Source: an uncultured Collinsella sp.
GTDB taxonomy: Bacteria; Actinomycetota; Coriobacteriia; Coriobacteriales; Coriobacteriaceae
Direction of reading: 5' to 3'
Assembly (NCBI GenBank): GCA_902494855.1
Contig: CABUVC010000014.1
Span: 1 to 16,209, forward strand
Length of the DNA stretch: 16,209 nucleotides
Positions within the stretch are counted from its first letter, which is position 1; the number at the start of each line of letters is the position of its first letter. Under the pieces are notes generated by a model that did no database searches, was not told the DNA's origin, and worked only from the letters and a program-made list of their open reading frames with translations. This document shows positions 1 through 8,288 of the stretch, piece by piece. Made by a program: the position numbers and the translations under genes.

Positions 1-597
1 CATGTTCTCGACAATGCCCAGAATGGGGACGTTCATCTTCTCGGCCATGTTGACCGCCTTGGCGACGATCATCGAGACCAGGTCCTGCGGGCTCGTGACG
101 ATGACGATGCCGTCGACGGGCAGCGACTGGAAGACGGTGAGCGCGACGTCGCCTGTTCCCGGAGGCATGTCGACCAGCAGGTAGTCGATGGGGCCCCACG
201 AGGTCTCGCTCCAGAACTGCCTAATGGCGCCTGCGATGACCGGACCGCGCCAAAGGACGGGGTCGGTCTCGTTTTGGAGCAGAAGGTTGGAGCTCATGAC
301 CTTGACGCCGTGCTCGGAGATTTCGGGCAGCATGAGGTTGCCAAGGGCATGGACGTGGCGTCCGCTCATGCCGAACATCTTGGGGATAGAGGGACCGGTG
401 ATGTCGGCATCGAGGACGCCGACCTTGTGGCCGTGACGGGCAAGCTCGGTGGCGATGGCACCGGTGACAAACGACTTGCCGACACCGCCCTTGCCGGAAA
501 GCACGGCGATGACGCGTTTGACCTCGGACAGCGTGTTCTCCTCAAATTGCGACGGCGACGTTTGTCCGCCGGCGGCCTGTGCGTGCTCGCAACCCAT
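1..597 (-). CDS. mrp: Mrp/NBP35-family P-loop ATPase, 3' end beyond window
   Basis: This is the first 199 codons of a minus-strand gene that runs off the left edge. It starts at the ATG whose complement is 595-597, seven bases after an AAAGGAG ribosome-binding site (604-610). The protein has the deviant Walker A GKGGVGKS (residues 35-42), a switch I DADITGPS (about 59-66) and a switch II VDMPPGTGD (about 146-154). These are typical of Mrp/ApbC/NBP35 proteins, cytosolic ATPases that carry and transfer Fe-S clusters as dimers. Many relatives begin with a cysteine-rich stretch; here only Cys3 and His5 (MGCEHA) remain. The C-terminal CxxC expected for cluster binding lies outside the window and cannot be checked. 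It sits downstream of the LTA-synthase-like gene on the same strand but appears to have its own promoter. A MinD/ParA relative is the alternative, but the MPPGTGD motif favours Mrp. Confidence 0.93.
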   Translation of the reverse strand, partial: MGCEHAQAAGGQTSPSQFEENTLSEVKRVIAVLSGKGGVGKSFVTGAIATELARHGHKVGVLDADITGPSIPKMFGMSGRHVHALGNLMLPEISEHGVKVMSSNLLLQNETDPVLWRGPVIAGAIRQFWSETSWGPIDYLLVDMPPGTGDVALTVFQSLPVDGIVIVTSPQDLVSMIVAKAVNMAEKMNVPILGIVENM

Positions 598-619
598 GTA
601 TGACTCCTTTGTATATGTT

Positions 620-633
620 GGGGCCGGAGCCCC
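620..633 (-). other. Small GC hairpin in the mrp leader
   Basis: GGGGC, four bases (CGGA; TCCG on the transcribed strand) and GCCCC form a five-pair GC hairpin. It lies nine bases upstream of the mrp ribosome-binding site, inside the predicted untranslated leader. It has no following T-run in the direction of mrp transcription, so it is not a terminator as it stands. It may affect mRNA stability or ribosome access. Confidence 0.4.
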
Positions 634-652
634 GTGATGTGACACGAGCGTC

Positions 653-682
653 ATTGTACCCTCGTTTGCGAGCGGGAGTCAT
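653..682 (-). promoter_or_regulatory. Candidate promoter of mrp
   Basis: Read on the minus strand, a TACAAT -10 box (complement of 653-658) is preceded at 17-18 bases by TGACTC or ATGACT (676-682), a weak -35. Transcription would start near 646, giving a leader of about 50 bases before the mrp start codon. The -10 is one mismatch from consensus and well placed; the -35 is poor, so this is a moderate prediction. Confidence 0.45.
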
Positions 683-693
683 TTGCGATGCAT

Positions 694-728
694 TTGGGCC
701 GAGCGTGCTTGCAATACGATGGGCCCAA
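694..728 (-). terminator. Weak hairpin after the LTA-synthase-like gene
   Basis: TTGGGCC (694-700) and GGCCCAA (722-728) are perfect 7-base inverted repeats separated by 21 bases. They lie 14 bases beyond the stop codon of the upstream minus-strand gene. No T-run follows, so factor-independent termination would be inefficient. It could equally protect the 3' end of the message. Confidence 0.3.
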
Positions 729-742
729 GCGAATGGGCGGGC

Positions 743-2896
743 TTACTGAACTTTGCTGGCGAACTCGAGGTATTGCATGCGCTGCAGCTTGTCGATCGTC
801 GAGGTGTATGGGCTGTCTTCAGATTCCAAGTTGTAGCGCAGCCCGTCGGCACCGAGATAGCCGGCGACATTGATGGTGGGCACATCTGACCTTGTTGCAA
901 GCAGGGCCTTTTGATAGTCGGTGAGCGGGGCGCCGATCTTATTAAGGGTAATGGCTGCAATCTCGTTTGCCCCGACGGTGTCGTAGACGTTGAGCTCGGT
1001 ATTGCCGGCGATTTCATAGTTAGCCCAGACGAAATAGGTTGACTGATAGACACGGAAAGCGTGGCTTGCCGTATCTTCCTGAGGGTACAGCTCGTCGTTG
1101 AGAGTCGTTGCGGCGCTCGGCTGATGGTCGCCAAAAAAGACAAGAACAACCGGTCTGCCGATATTGCGGAGCTCGTTGATAAAGTACTCGAGGTCCCGGT
1201 CGGATGCGTTGATGCAGGTGAGATAGGTGTTGAGCGCGCTATTGGCGCCCTCGCTGGCTCCCTCGACCCAATAGTTTGTCAGCTCTTCGGCGGGAACGGT
1301 GCCATAGTCGTAGCCGCCGTGATTTTGCATCGTGACGTCAAAGATGAACTGCGGCGCTTCGTCGGTTCTAAGCAGGTCGAGTATCTTGTCGTAGGTGGCG
1401 TAGTCGCATACGCCGGCATGGTAACAGGGCGCACCTTCGAAATCGCCGATTGAAAGAAAGTCTCCAAAGCCCAGCTGCTGATAGATCTTATCTCGATGGT
1501 AGTTGACGGGGTTTTGCGGGTGCATAGCGGTAGCGGTATACCCAAGCTCTTTAAGGTCCTTTGCCAGGCTGTTGACGCCATTCATCTGATACAGCTGATA
1601 GGGGATCTTGCCTAATCCGACAAAGGCCGTTGTCGCTCCGGTCAAAAATTCGAATTCGGAGTTTGCCGTTCCGCCACCGGTGACCGAAGCGAGCATGGTG
1701 CCGCGAACAAGTGTGTCGGGAAGCGAGTTGTAGAATGCGGGGCCGGTGTACCCGGCCGCCTGGAGCTGCTCAAAGCACGAAAGGTCGCTAAAACTCTCGT
1801 TCATGACGGCAACAATCGTCGGCTTGATTTCATTGAACTGGGCAACGGCAGCCGCGCGCTGCTCGCTCGAGCCATACGTGCTGTCGTAGGCGGCGGCGAG
1901 CTCCTGCTCGATGCTCTGCGCCTCATCGGGCGTATAGCCTTCGGGCTTCTCAATGGGCAACTCGTTGACCATTTCGGTGAACGAAGTGATAAAACCCTGA
2001 GACGTATATGTGGTGATGGGCTGCCAACGGTCAAATCCAAAATCCAGCGCCTGCTCCAAGTCGATGCTGGAAAAGCCTGAGAGCCCCACAACGGTCACTA
2101 GCAGAAAAGCGCAGAGGTTAGCGGCGATTGCGGGGAAGACATGGGTGGGCGTACGGAGCTTTCGCGGTCGGATAAGCGAAAGAAGCCCCAGGGAAATCTC
2201 CAGCAGGGCGAGAGAGGTTACGATTCCGGCGGTAAAGGTAAACTCGTATCCCTCGCTCACTTCCATTGCGGTGCCAAGGGCCAAGATATCACTTGGCAGG
2301 ATGGCTTCGCCTTTAAACGTTATGACGAAGTGCTCGGCAATGCCAAGGACGCAACAGACGACGGGCACGAGGACCATGACGCCTCCATGACGCTGTCCCA
2401 GCAAATAAAGGGAGAGCAGAACCGTCGCGAGCAGCCCGACGGAAAACCCGAATGAGTTGGCGGGAATGCGATAGAACGTTTCGTTACAGGCAATTTCGAG
2501 TGAAACGAACGAGAGCGCTGAAACAGCGGCGATGACAAGGATGTCACGGCAAATACAGGCAACCGTTCCCGTCGCAAGATCGGTTTGGTCGATAAGTCCC
2601 GAAACCAAGGGCTCGACAAGAAGTATGACGGCGGTAGCACCGAGCGCCGAATAAGAAAGGACCCATAGGGAATTGTCCTCATTTACGAGCAATTGATTCG
2701 TAATCCATGCAGCTACCATGCCGAGCGGGATGAGGAGCGTCGCGCACCAAAAGACGCGGGCAATGGGCGGCTTTTCATTGTGTTTGATTGAAAAATACAC
2801 GCGCACGACGACGGTGGCCACGATAAGGACGGCGATGAATATGGGCAGATTGGCCATGTCGCTCGAAGTGATTTCAAGGGGGATATCTTCGGTCAT
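743..2896 (-). CDS. LTA synthase family / sulfatase-fold phosphoglycerol transferase
   Basis: A 717-residue membrane enzyme with an N-terminal block of about eight hydrophobic segments (roughly residues 16-36, 45-65, 76-98, 115-133, 150-166, 172-192, 221-242, 253-273) and an extracellular alkaline-phosphatase/sulfatase-type domain from about 355 on. Motifs match LtaS-type enzymes: NESF (366-369, metal-binding Glu), GGGTANSEF (407-415, Thr410 as candidate nucleophile), TMQNH (522-526) and FFGDH (587-591, metal ligands). Such enzymes transfer glycerol-phosphate from phosphatidylglycerol to build lipoteichoic acid or related polymers outside the membrane. The LPSDI element in the membrane block (200-204) is also common in the family. 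I chose the ATG at 2896 because GAGG lies just upstream; an in-frame ATG at 2971 would add 25 poorly hydrophobic residues and has no such site. The membrane part is longer than the five helices of classical LtaS, so the polymer made is uncertain. Confidence 0.85.
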   Translation of the reverse strand: MTEDIPLEITSSDMANLPIFIAVLIVATVVVRVYFSIKHNEKPPIARVFWCATLLIPLGMVAAWITNQLLVNEDNSLWVLSYSALGATAVILLVEPLVSGLIDQTDLATGTVACICRDILVIAAVSALSFVSLEIACNETFYRIPANSFGFSVGLLATVLLSLYLLGQRHGGVMVLVPVVCCVLGIAEHFVITFKGEAILPSDILALGTAMEVSEGYEFTFTAGIVTSLALLEISLGLLSLIRPRKLRTPTHVFPAIAANLCAFLLVTVVGLSGFSSIDLEQALDFGFDRWQPITTYTSQGFITSFTEMVNELPIEKPEGYTPDEAQSIEQELAAAYDSTYGSSEQRAAAVAQFNEIKPTIVAVMNESFSDLSCFEQLQAAGYTGPAFYNSLPDTLVRGTMLASVTGGGTANSEFEFLTGATTAFVGLGKIPYQLYQMNGVNSLAKDLKELGYTATAMHPQNPVNYHRDKIYQQLGFGDFLSIGDFEGAPCYHAGVCDYATYDKILDLLRTDEAPQFIFDVTMQNHGGYDYGTVPAEELTNYWVEGASEGANSALNTYLTCINASDRDLEYFINELRNIGRPVVLVFFGDHQPSAATTLNDELYPQEDTASHAFRVYQSTYFVWANYEIAGNTELNVYDTVGANEIAAITLNKIGAPLTDYQKALLATRSDVPTINVAGYLGADGLRYNLESEDSPYTSTIDKLQRMQYLEFASKVQ

Positions 2897-2908
2897 GGAC
2901 GTTCCTCT

Positions 2909-2946
2909 GTTACAGCAAATTAAGTTCAGTAGTAGATTACTGTAAC
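2909..2946 (-). promoter_or_regulatory. Inverted repeat upstream of the LTA-synthase-like gene
   Basis: GTTACAG (2909-2915) and CTGTAAC (2940-2946) are perfect 7-base inverted repeats 24 bases apart. Inside them lie CAGTA (2927-2931) and TACTG (2938-2942), a second, shorter dyad that shares bases with the right arm. The block ends directly beside the gene's GAGG ribosome-binding site. It could be an operator for a dimeric regulator or alternative RNA hairpins that gate translation. No convincing promoter could be assigned; a TACAGT sequence inside the right arm is the best -10 candidate. Confidence 0.35.
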
Positions 2947-3014
2947 CTTTCCACGGCATTTCGAGAAACAAAGCACCCGATACGCAAAGCTAAAGGTCTG
3001 CGAATCTTGTATTA

Positions 3015-3028
3015 CGAACATCTGTGCG
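3015..3028 (+). promoter_or_regulatory. Candidate LexA (SOS) box upstream of uvrA
   Basis: CGAACATCTGTGCG matches the Gram-positive/actinobacterial SOS box CGAAC-RNNY-GTTCG at all defined positions except one (GTGCG for GTTCG). It lies 62 bases before the uvrA start and upstream of a good -10-like TATGAT (3056-3061) for which no clear -35 is visible. uvrA is a classic LexA target, which supports the reading. An imperfect half-site would suggest moderate or leaky repression. Confidence 0.55.
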
Positions 3029-3089
3029 CGTCGAGTGCGCTAAACTCATCGACAGTATGATTCGATGCAATAGGAGGCAAGGAGCTTCC

Positions 3090-5969
3090 ATGTCTGATTC
3101 TTCTATCGTTATTCGCGGCGCTCGTGAGCACAACCTCCGTGATATCGATGTTTCCATTCCGCGTGACCAACTCGTGGTCATTACCGGTCTTTCTGGCTCG
3201 GGCAAGAGTTCGCTGGCATTTGACACTATCTATGCCGAGGGCCAGCGTCGATACGTCGAGAGTCTTTCGAGCTATGCGCGCCAGTTCTTGGGCCAGATGG
3301 ACAAACCCGACTTGGATTCAATCGACGGCCTTTCGCCGGCGGTGTCGATCGACCAAAAGACGACGTCTAAAAACCCTCGCTCGACGGTTGGCACCGTAAC
3401 CGAGATTTATGACTATCTGCGCCTGCTGTTCGCCCGTGTGGGCACCCCGCACTGTCCCGAATGCGGCCGCGTCATTGAGCGTCAGACGACCGACCAGGTT
3501 GCCGACAAGGTCTTGGCGGCGGGGGAGGGCCGCCGCGCGTTTGTGCTGGCACCGGTGGTGCGCGGGCGAAAAGGCGAGTACACCAAACTGTTTGAGGACC
3601 TTCGCGCCGAGGGCTTTAGCCGCGTGCGTGTCGACGGTGAAGTGCGCTCGCTCGACGATCCGATCGATCTGGACAAGAAGTTCAAGCACGATATCGAGGT
3701 CGTAGTCGATCGCATCGTGATCCGTGAGAACTCTCTGGGCCGTATCGCCGAGTCTGTTGAGCAGGCGACCGCGCTGGCTCACGGCAATGTAAACGTGTAC
3801 ATGCTGCCCGATCGTGATGCTCCCGAGGGGACCGAGGGCGAGCTGCTGGAGTATTCGTTGGCCTTGGCGTGCCCGGAGCATGGTCACTCCATTGACGATC
3901 TTCAGCCGCGTGATTTTTCGTTCAACGCTCCCTATGGCGCATGTCCTGAGTGCGACGGCCTGGGCTTTAAGAAAACCGTTGATGCCGAGGCGTTGATCGA
4001 GGACCCCTCGAAGTCCATTGCCGACGGAGTCTTTGGTAGCCTGTTTGGCAACTCGAACTACTATCCGCAGATTTTTGCTGCGGTCTGCAAACACTTTAAG
4101 GTGAGCACCGATACGCCGTGGGAGGACTTGCCCCCTCGCGTGCGTCGTGCATTCTTGGATGGCCTGGGCGATACGAAGATCTCGGTCGACTACCAAAAGC
4201 TCGACGGACGTCGCAGCCAGTGGGATACCAAGTTTTCGGGCGTTCGCAACATCCTGTACGAACGCTATACCGAGACGACGAACGAGAACACCAAGGCGCG
4301 CCTGGAGAAGTACATTCGCGAGGAGCCGTGCTCGAGCTGCCACGGCGCTCGTTTGCGCCCTGAGATGCTCGCCGTCACCGTGGGCGGCAAGTCCATTTAC
4401 GAGGTTTGTTGCCTGTCGTGCCGTGAATCGCTCGAGTTTTTTGAGGGCCTGGAACTCACCGAGCGCCAACAGTTTATCGGCGGCCGTATCGTCAAGGAAA
4501 TCCTGGAGCGCTTGCGTTTTCTGGTCGATGTTGGACTCGACTATCTGACGCTCGATCGTGCCTCGGCGACGCTTTCCGGTGGCGAGGCGCAGCGTATTCG
4601 CCTGGCAACGCAGATCGGCGCGGGTCTCATGGGCGTGCTCTATATTCTGGACGAGCCCTCGATCGGTCTTCATCAGCGTGACAACGAGCGCTTGATCAAG
4701 ACGCTCGAGCGCCTGCGCGATATCGGCAATACCGTTATCGTCGTCGAACACGACGAGGATACAATCCGTGCCGCCGATTACGTGATCGACATGGGGCCCG
4801 GCGCCGGCGTCAACGGCGGACACGTAGTCGCGGCGGGAACGCCTGCCGATATCATGGCGTGTCCCGAGTCGATGACGGGCGCTTATCTGACCGGTAAACG
4901 AATGATCCGGGTGCCTGATGAACGGCGCAAGCCCGGTCGCGGCTGCCTTAAAATTACGGGCGCTCGAGCCAACAACCTCAAAAACGTTACTGCCAAAATC
5001 GAGTTTGGTACGCTTACGGTTGTTACCGGCGTGTCGGGATCGGGCAAGAGCTCCCTGGTTACCGACACCATTGCGCCTGCCCTTACGAATGCCATTCACC
5101 GCTCGACGCGCCCTGTGGGTCCGTATAAAAAAATCGAGGGCATCGAGTGCATCGATAAGGTTATCGATATCGACCAGTCGCCGATTGGCCGCACGCCGCG
5201 CTCCAACCCTGCTACCTATATCGGCCTGTGGGATGATCTTCGCGCGCTGTTTGCGAGTACGCCGGAGTCGAAGGCGCGCGGCTACTCGCCGGGTCGTTTC
5301 TCCTTTAATGTGAGTGGCGGGCGCTGTGAGGCGTGCAAGGGCGATGGGCAGATTAAGATCGAGATGCACTTCCTTCCCGATATCTACGTTCCCTGCGAAG
5401 TTTGCGGCGGTAAACGCTACAACCGCGAGACACTCGAGGTCACCTACCGTGGCAAGACCATCTCGGACGTGCTCGACATGAGCGTCACCGAGGCGCTGGC
5501 CTTCTTTGGGAATATCCCGCAGATCAAGCGAAAGCTCCAGACGCTGTACGATGTAGGCTTGGGCTACGTGAGCCTGGGCCAGCCCGCCACGACGCTCTCG
5601 GGCGGCGAGGCGCAGCGTGTGAAGCTCGCCAAGGAGCTTCATCGACGCCAGACGGGCAAGACGTTCTATATTTTGGACGAGCCGACGACCGGTCTTCATT
5701 TTGAGGACGTCCGCCAGCTGCTCGATGTGCTGCAGCGCTTGGTCGATGCGGGCAACACGGTGCTGGTGATTGAGCACAACCTTGATGTCATCAAGGTTGC
5801 CGACCGCCTGATCGATATGGGTCCCGAGGGCGGTAACGGCGGCGGAACCGTCGTGGTTTCGGGCACACCGGAGCAGGTTGCGGACTGTCCGCAGAGTTAT
5901 ACGGGCAAGTTTTTGGCGCCTTTGCTCAGGCGTGACCGGGAGCGTCAGGCTCAACTTGATGCTCAATAA
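3090..5969 (+). CDS. uvrA: Excinuclease ABC subunit UvrA
   Basis: A full-length 959-residue UvrA, the damage-sensing ATPase dimer that loads UvrB at DNA lesions in nucleotide excision repair. It has the expected duplicated ABC architecture: Walker A GLSGSGKSS (33-41) and GVSGSGKSS (647-655), signature LSGGEAQR (495-502 and 836-843), and Walker B ILDEP (519-523 and 861-865). Zinc-binding cysteines are intact: C122/C125 with C285/C288 region motifs, CSSC (414-417), and the C-terminal finger C746/C749/C769/C772. The start at 3090 is supported by AGGAGG (3072-3077) and AAGGAG (3079-3084) just upstream; an in-frame ATG at 3024 would add 22 unconserved residues and overlaps the SOS box. The gene appears monocistronic, with a hairpin after its stop. 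UvrC is encoded about 2.3 kb downstream in the same direction; UvrB is not here. Confidence 0.98.
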   Translation: MSDSSIVIRGAREHNLRDIDVSIPRDQLVVITGLSGSGKSSLAFDTIYAEGQRRYVESLSSYARQFLGQMDKPDLDSIDGLSPAVSIDQKTTSKNPRSTVGTVTEIYDYLRLLFARVGTPHCPECGRVIERQTTDQVADKVLAAGEGRRAFVLAPVVRGRKGEYTKLFEDLRAEGFSRVRVDGEVRSLDDPIDLDKKFKHDIEVVVDRIVIRENSLGRIAESVEQATALAHGNVNVYMLPDRDAPEGTEGELLEYSLALACPEHGHSIDDLQPRDFSFNAPYGACPECDGLGFKKTVDAEALIEDPSKSIADGVFGSLFGNSNYYPQIFAAVCKHFKVSTDTPWEDLPPRVRRAFLDGLGDTKISVDYQKLDGRRSQWDTKFSGVRNILYERYTETTNENTKARLEKYIREEPCSSCHGARLRPEMLAVTVGGKSIYEVCCLSCRESLEFFEGLELTERQQFIGGRIVKEILERLRFLVDVGLDYLTLDRASATLSGGEAQRIRLATQIGAGLMGVLYILDEPSIGLHQRDNERLIKTLERLRDIGNTVIVVEHDEDTIRAADYVIDMGPGAGVNGGHVVAAGTPADIMACPESMTGAYLTGKRMIRVPDERRKPGRGCLKITGARANNLKNVTAKIEFGTLTVVTGVSGSGKSSLVTDTIAPALTNAIHRSTRPVGPYKKIEGIECIDKVIDIDQSPIGRTPRSNPATYIGLWDDLRALFASTPESKARGYSPGRFSFNVSGGRCEACKGDGQIKIEMHFLPDIYVPCEVCGGKRYNRETLEVTYRGKTISDVLDMSVTEALAFFGNIPQIKRKLQTLYDVGLGYVSLGQPATTLSGGEAQRVKLAKELHRRQTGKTFYILDEPTTGLHFEDVRQLLDVLQRLVDAGNTVLVIEHNLDVIKVADRLIDMGPEGGNGGGTVVVSGTPEQVADCPQSYTGKFLAPLLRRDRERQAQLDAQ

Positions 5970-5989
5970 ATAGGCGATTCAGTTTATGG

Positions 5990-6020
5990 GCGCCATCGAC
6001 TCCTTGTGATTCGATGGCGC
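5990..6020 (+). terminator. Hairpin terminator after uvrA
   Basis: GCGCCATCGA (5990-5999) pairs perfectly with TCGATGGCGC (6011-6020) around an 11-base loop, 20 bases after the uvrA stop. The following TTGCTG is only weakly T-rich, so termination may be partial or factor-assisted. It separates uvrA from the ybaK cluster. Confidence 0.65.
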
Positions 6021-6033
6021 TTGCTGTGCCGAA

Positions 6034-6064
6034 GTGACGTATGCAGCCGAATTGGACATATACT
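6034..6064 (+). promoter_or_regulatory. Candidate promoter of ybaK-murJ-uvrC
   Basis: TATACT (6059-6064) is a one-mismatch -10 box. GTGACG (6034-6039) or TGACGT (6035-6040) could serve as a weak -35 at 18-19 bases. Transcription would start near 6071, about 30 bases before the ybaK start codon and after the uvrA hairpin. Only the -10 is convincing. Confidence 0.4.
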
Positions 6065-6101
6065 TAATCTTTGCGTCCGAATGCGAGGGAAAGGATATGT
6101 C

Positions 6102-6602
6102 ATGGCAAAGGCTGTAAAGACGCCAAAAACCAATGCGATGCGCGAGCTGGAAAGCGCCGGCATTTCCTATGTTCTACATACGTACGAAGACGATGGTGAT
6201 GAGTCGGTGGGCCTGGGGGTCGCGATTTCGGAGCAGCTTGGCGAGGAGCCCGGTCAAGGATTTAAGACCTTGGTCTGCGTGACGCCGTCCAACGACCATG
6301 TCGTGTGCTGCATCCCTGTTGCCGATGAGCTCGATCTAAAGTCCGCCGCGCGTGCCGCGGGGGAGAAGTCCTTGGTTATGATGCATGTGAAGGATTTGCT
6401 TGCGGCGACTGGCTACGTTCGCGGCGGCTGCAGCCCGGTCGGTATGAAAAAACGCTACCGGACGCTCATTGATGAGACGTGTGTCCTTTGGGATACCATT
6501 TTTATTTCGGGAGGCAAGCGTGGTTATCAGCTCGAGCTTGCACCCGATGATTTAATTGCATTTTGCGGGGCGACGGTTGCCGCGATTACGAGAGAGGACT
6601 GA
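6102..6602 (+). CDS. ybaK: Cys-tRNA(Pro)/Cys-tRNA(Cys) deacylase, YbaK/EbsC family
   Basis: A 166-residue protein of the YbaK/ProX trans-editing family. These cytosolic enzymes hydrolyse cysteine that prolyl-tRNA synthetase has wrongly attached to tRNA(Pro). The family hallmarks are present: FKTLV (54-58) with the essential Lys55, the glycine-rich loop GYVRGGCSPVGMKKR (104-118), and SGGKRGYQLEL (136-146). The length is normal for the family. The ATG at 6102 follows GGAAAGGA at a good distance; reading from the in-frame ATG at 6006 would begin inside the uvrA terminator hairpin and was rejected. It is the first gene of a tight cluster, three bases before murJ. Confidence 0.92.
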   Translation: MAKAVKTPKTNAMRELESAGISYVLHTYEDDGDESVGLGVAISEQLGEEPGQGFKTLVCVTPSNDHVVCCIPVADELDLKSAARAAGEKSLVMMHVKDLLAATGYVRGGCSPVGMKKRYRTLIDETCVLWDTIFISGGKRGYQLELAPDDLIAFCGATVAAITRED

Positions 6603-6605
6603 GCG

Positions 6606-8288
6606 ATGCCGCAGGAAGAATTGAAGCGCGGAGCTCATTTTGCAAAAGAATCTGCGCCTCAGACACCCTCATCCGAAGCTTCTTCGTCGCGAGATGACAC
6701 TGACGACATGGGCTCGTCGGACTACTCCACGGTTGGTCGTTCCGCCGGGCTTATGACCATCCTGACTATCGTGTCTCGCGTCACCGGTTTTATCCGCACG
6801 TGGGCAATGGCGGCCGCTATCGGCATGTCGCTACTCTCGTCCTCCTATCAGGTCGCCAACAACCTGCCCAATATGCTCTACGAACTCGTGATGGGTGGCA
6901 TGCTCGTGACGGCGTTTTTGCCCGTGTACATGGGCGTGAGGCGTGAGCAGGGTCGCGAGGCCTCGAACGAGTACGTGGGCAACCTGCTCGGCATTCTGCT
7001 TTTAGTGCTGGGTGGCATTTCGTTGCTGGGGACCGTGTTCGCCCCGGGCTTTATCTGGACGCAATCGTTCCTTTCGGGTGACGGTGGCAGCATGGATACC
7101 GCTGCGTTCATGTTCCGTTTCTTTGCCATCCAGATTCTGTTTTATGGTTTGGGCTCGGTGTTCTCGGGCGTTCTCAACGCACACCGCGACTACTTTTGGT
7201 CGACGTTTGCCCCGGTCCTCAACAATGTGATCGTCATTGCGAGCTTTATGGGTTTTGCGCCCGTGTCCGCACAGTTTGGCGAACGTGCCGGCATCATCTT
7301 GATTGCGGCCGGTACGACCCTCGGTGTCTTTGTTCAGATGGCATGTCAGATTCCCGCGCTTGGCAAGCACGGCGTGCATCCCCATATCCATATCGACTTT
7401 AAGGACCCCGCGCTGCGCCAGACGATTGCGCTCGGTATCCCGACGCTGCTCGCCACGGTGTGCATGTTTGTCTCGACTTCTATCACCAACGCTGCCGCGC
7501 TGGTGGTCCAGCCCGAGACGGGTCCTTCCGTCATCGCCTATGCGCGCCTGTGGTACACGCTGCCCTACGCGCTGATTGCCGCCTCGCTTTCGACGGCGCT
7601 CTATACCGAGCTCTCTCATGACGCACAGGAGAAGGATTACGACAGCGTTCGCACGGGCATTTCGCGTGGCGTCGCCCAGATGCTGTTCTTCCTGATTCCG
7701 TTCGCACTGTACCTGATTGTCTTCGCACGTCCGCTCAATATGATCTACTGTGCTGGCAAGTTCGATGAATCCGGCGTGGCGCTGGTGTCCGAGTACCTTG
7801 TCTACCTGGCGCTCTCGCTGCCGCTCTACGGCGTGGTCGTGTTGATGCAGAAGAGCTTCTCTGCCTTGCTCGACATGAAGCCCTATAGCCGCTATTGCCT
7901 GTATTCCGCCATCGGCCAGGCCGGCTCGGTTCTGCTGTTTGGCGTTGTGCTGGGCTTCGGTATGCCGGCAATCGCGCTTTCGTATGTCGTCGACTACGTG
8001 ATCTTGGTCGGCTGTTCGCTGTGGTGGCTGCGTCGTCGCCTGCGTGGCCTTCAGGTCAAATCTATCCTACATGGCGGTTTCTTTGGCCTTTTGCTCGGTG
8101 GTCTAGGTGCTGCCGCAGGCGCCGGCGTCATGTGGGCGCTTGAACACTTTGTCGGGGCACTTGGCGGCTCGATTCTGATTACTCTTGGCTACGTTTGCGT
8201 TGCGGGTGTCGTCTCGCTTGCTGTTACCTTTGGCCTTGCCGTCGTCCTTAAGATGCCCGAGGTCTCGGCGCTGCTTCGTCGCAAGTAG
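6606..8288 (+). CDS. murJ: Lipid II flippase MurJ (MviN family)
   Basis: A 560-residue polytopic membrane protein of the MOP/MATE superfamily that moves lipid II across the cytoplasmic membrane for peptidoglycan synthesis. The first hydrophobic helix carries SRVTGFIR (57-64), matching the conserved SRxxGFxR motif, and NLPNMLYELVMGGMLVTAF (86-104) matches the family's second motif. Hydrophobic segments then continue to the end, consistent with about 14 helices. Unlike short MurJ proteins it starts with about 42 hydrophilic residues rich in Ser, Asp and Glu, presumably cytoplasmic and disordered. An internal ATG at 6708 (residue 35) would shorten this tail, but the ATG at 6606 has a GAGAGG ribosome-binding site inside the end of ybaK. 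Its stop codon abuts the uvrC start, so the two are probably translationally coupled. Confidence 0.93.
   Translation: MPQEELKRGAHFAKESAPQTPSSEASSSRDDTDDMGSSDYSTVGRSAGLMTILTIVSRVTGFIRTWAMAAAIGMSLLSSSYQVANNLPNMLYELVMGGMLVTAFLPVYMGVRREQGREASNEYVGNLLGILLLVLGGISLLGTVFAPGFIWTQSFLSGDGGSMDTAAFMFRFFAIQILFYGLGSVFSGVLNAHRDYFWSTFAPVLNNVIVIASFMGFAPVSAQFGERAGIILIAAGTTLGVFVQMACQIPALGKHGVHPHIHIDFKDPALRQTIALGIPTLLATVCMFVSTSITNAAALVVQPETGPSVIAYARLWYTLPYALIAASLSTALYTELSHDAQEKDYDSVRTGISRGVAQMLFFLIPFALYLIVFARPLNMIYCAGKFDESGVALVSEYLVYLALSLPLYGVVVLMQKSFSALLDMKPYSRYCLYSAIGQAGSVLLFGVVLGFGMPAIALSYVVDYVILVGCSLWWLRRRLRGLQVKSILHGGFFGLLLGGLGAAAGAGVMWALEHFVGALGGSILITLGYVCVAGVVSLAVTFGLAVVLKMPEVSALLRRK

Noticed and set aside
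3318..5966. An 882-codon minus-strand open frame opposite uvrA
   Set aside because: Same cause: the third-position bias of uvrA suppresses stops on the opposite strand. No recognisable domain, no ribosome-binding site.
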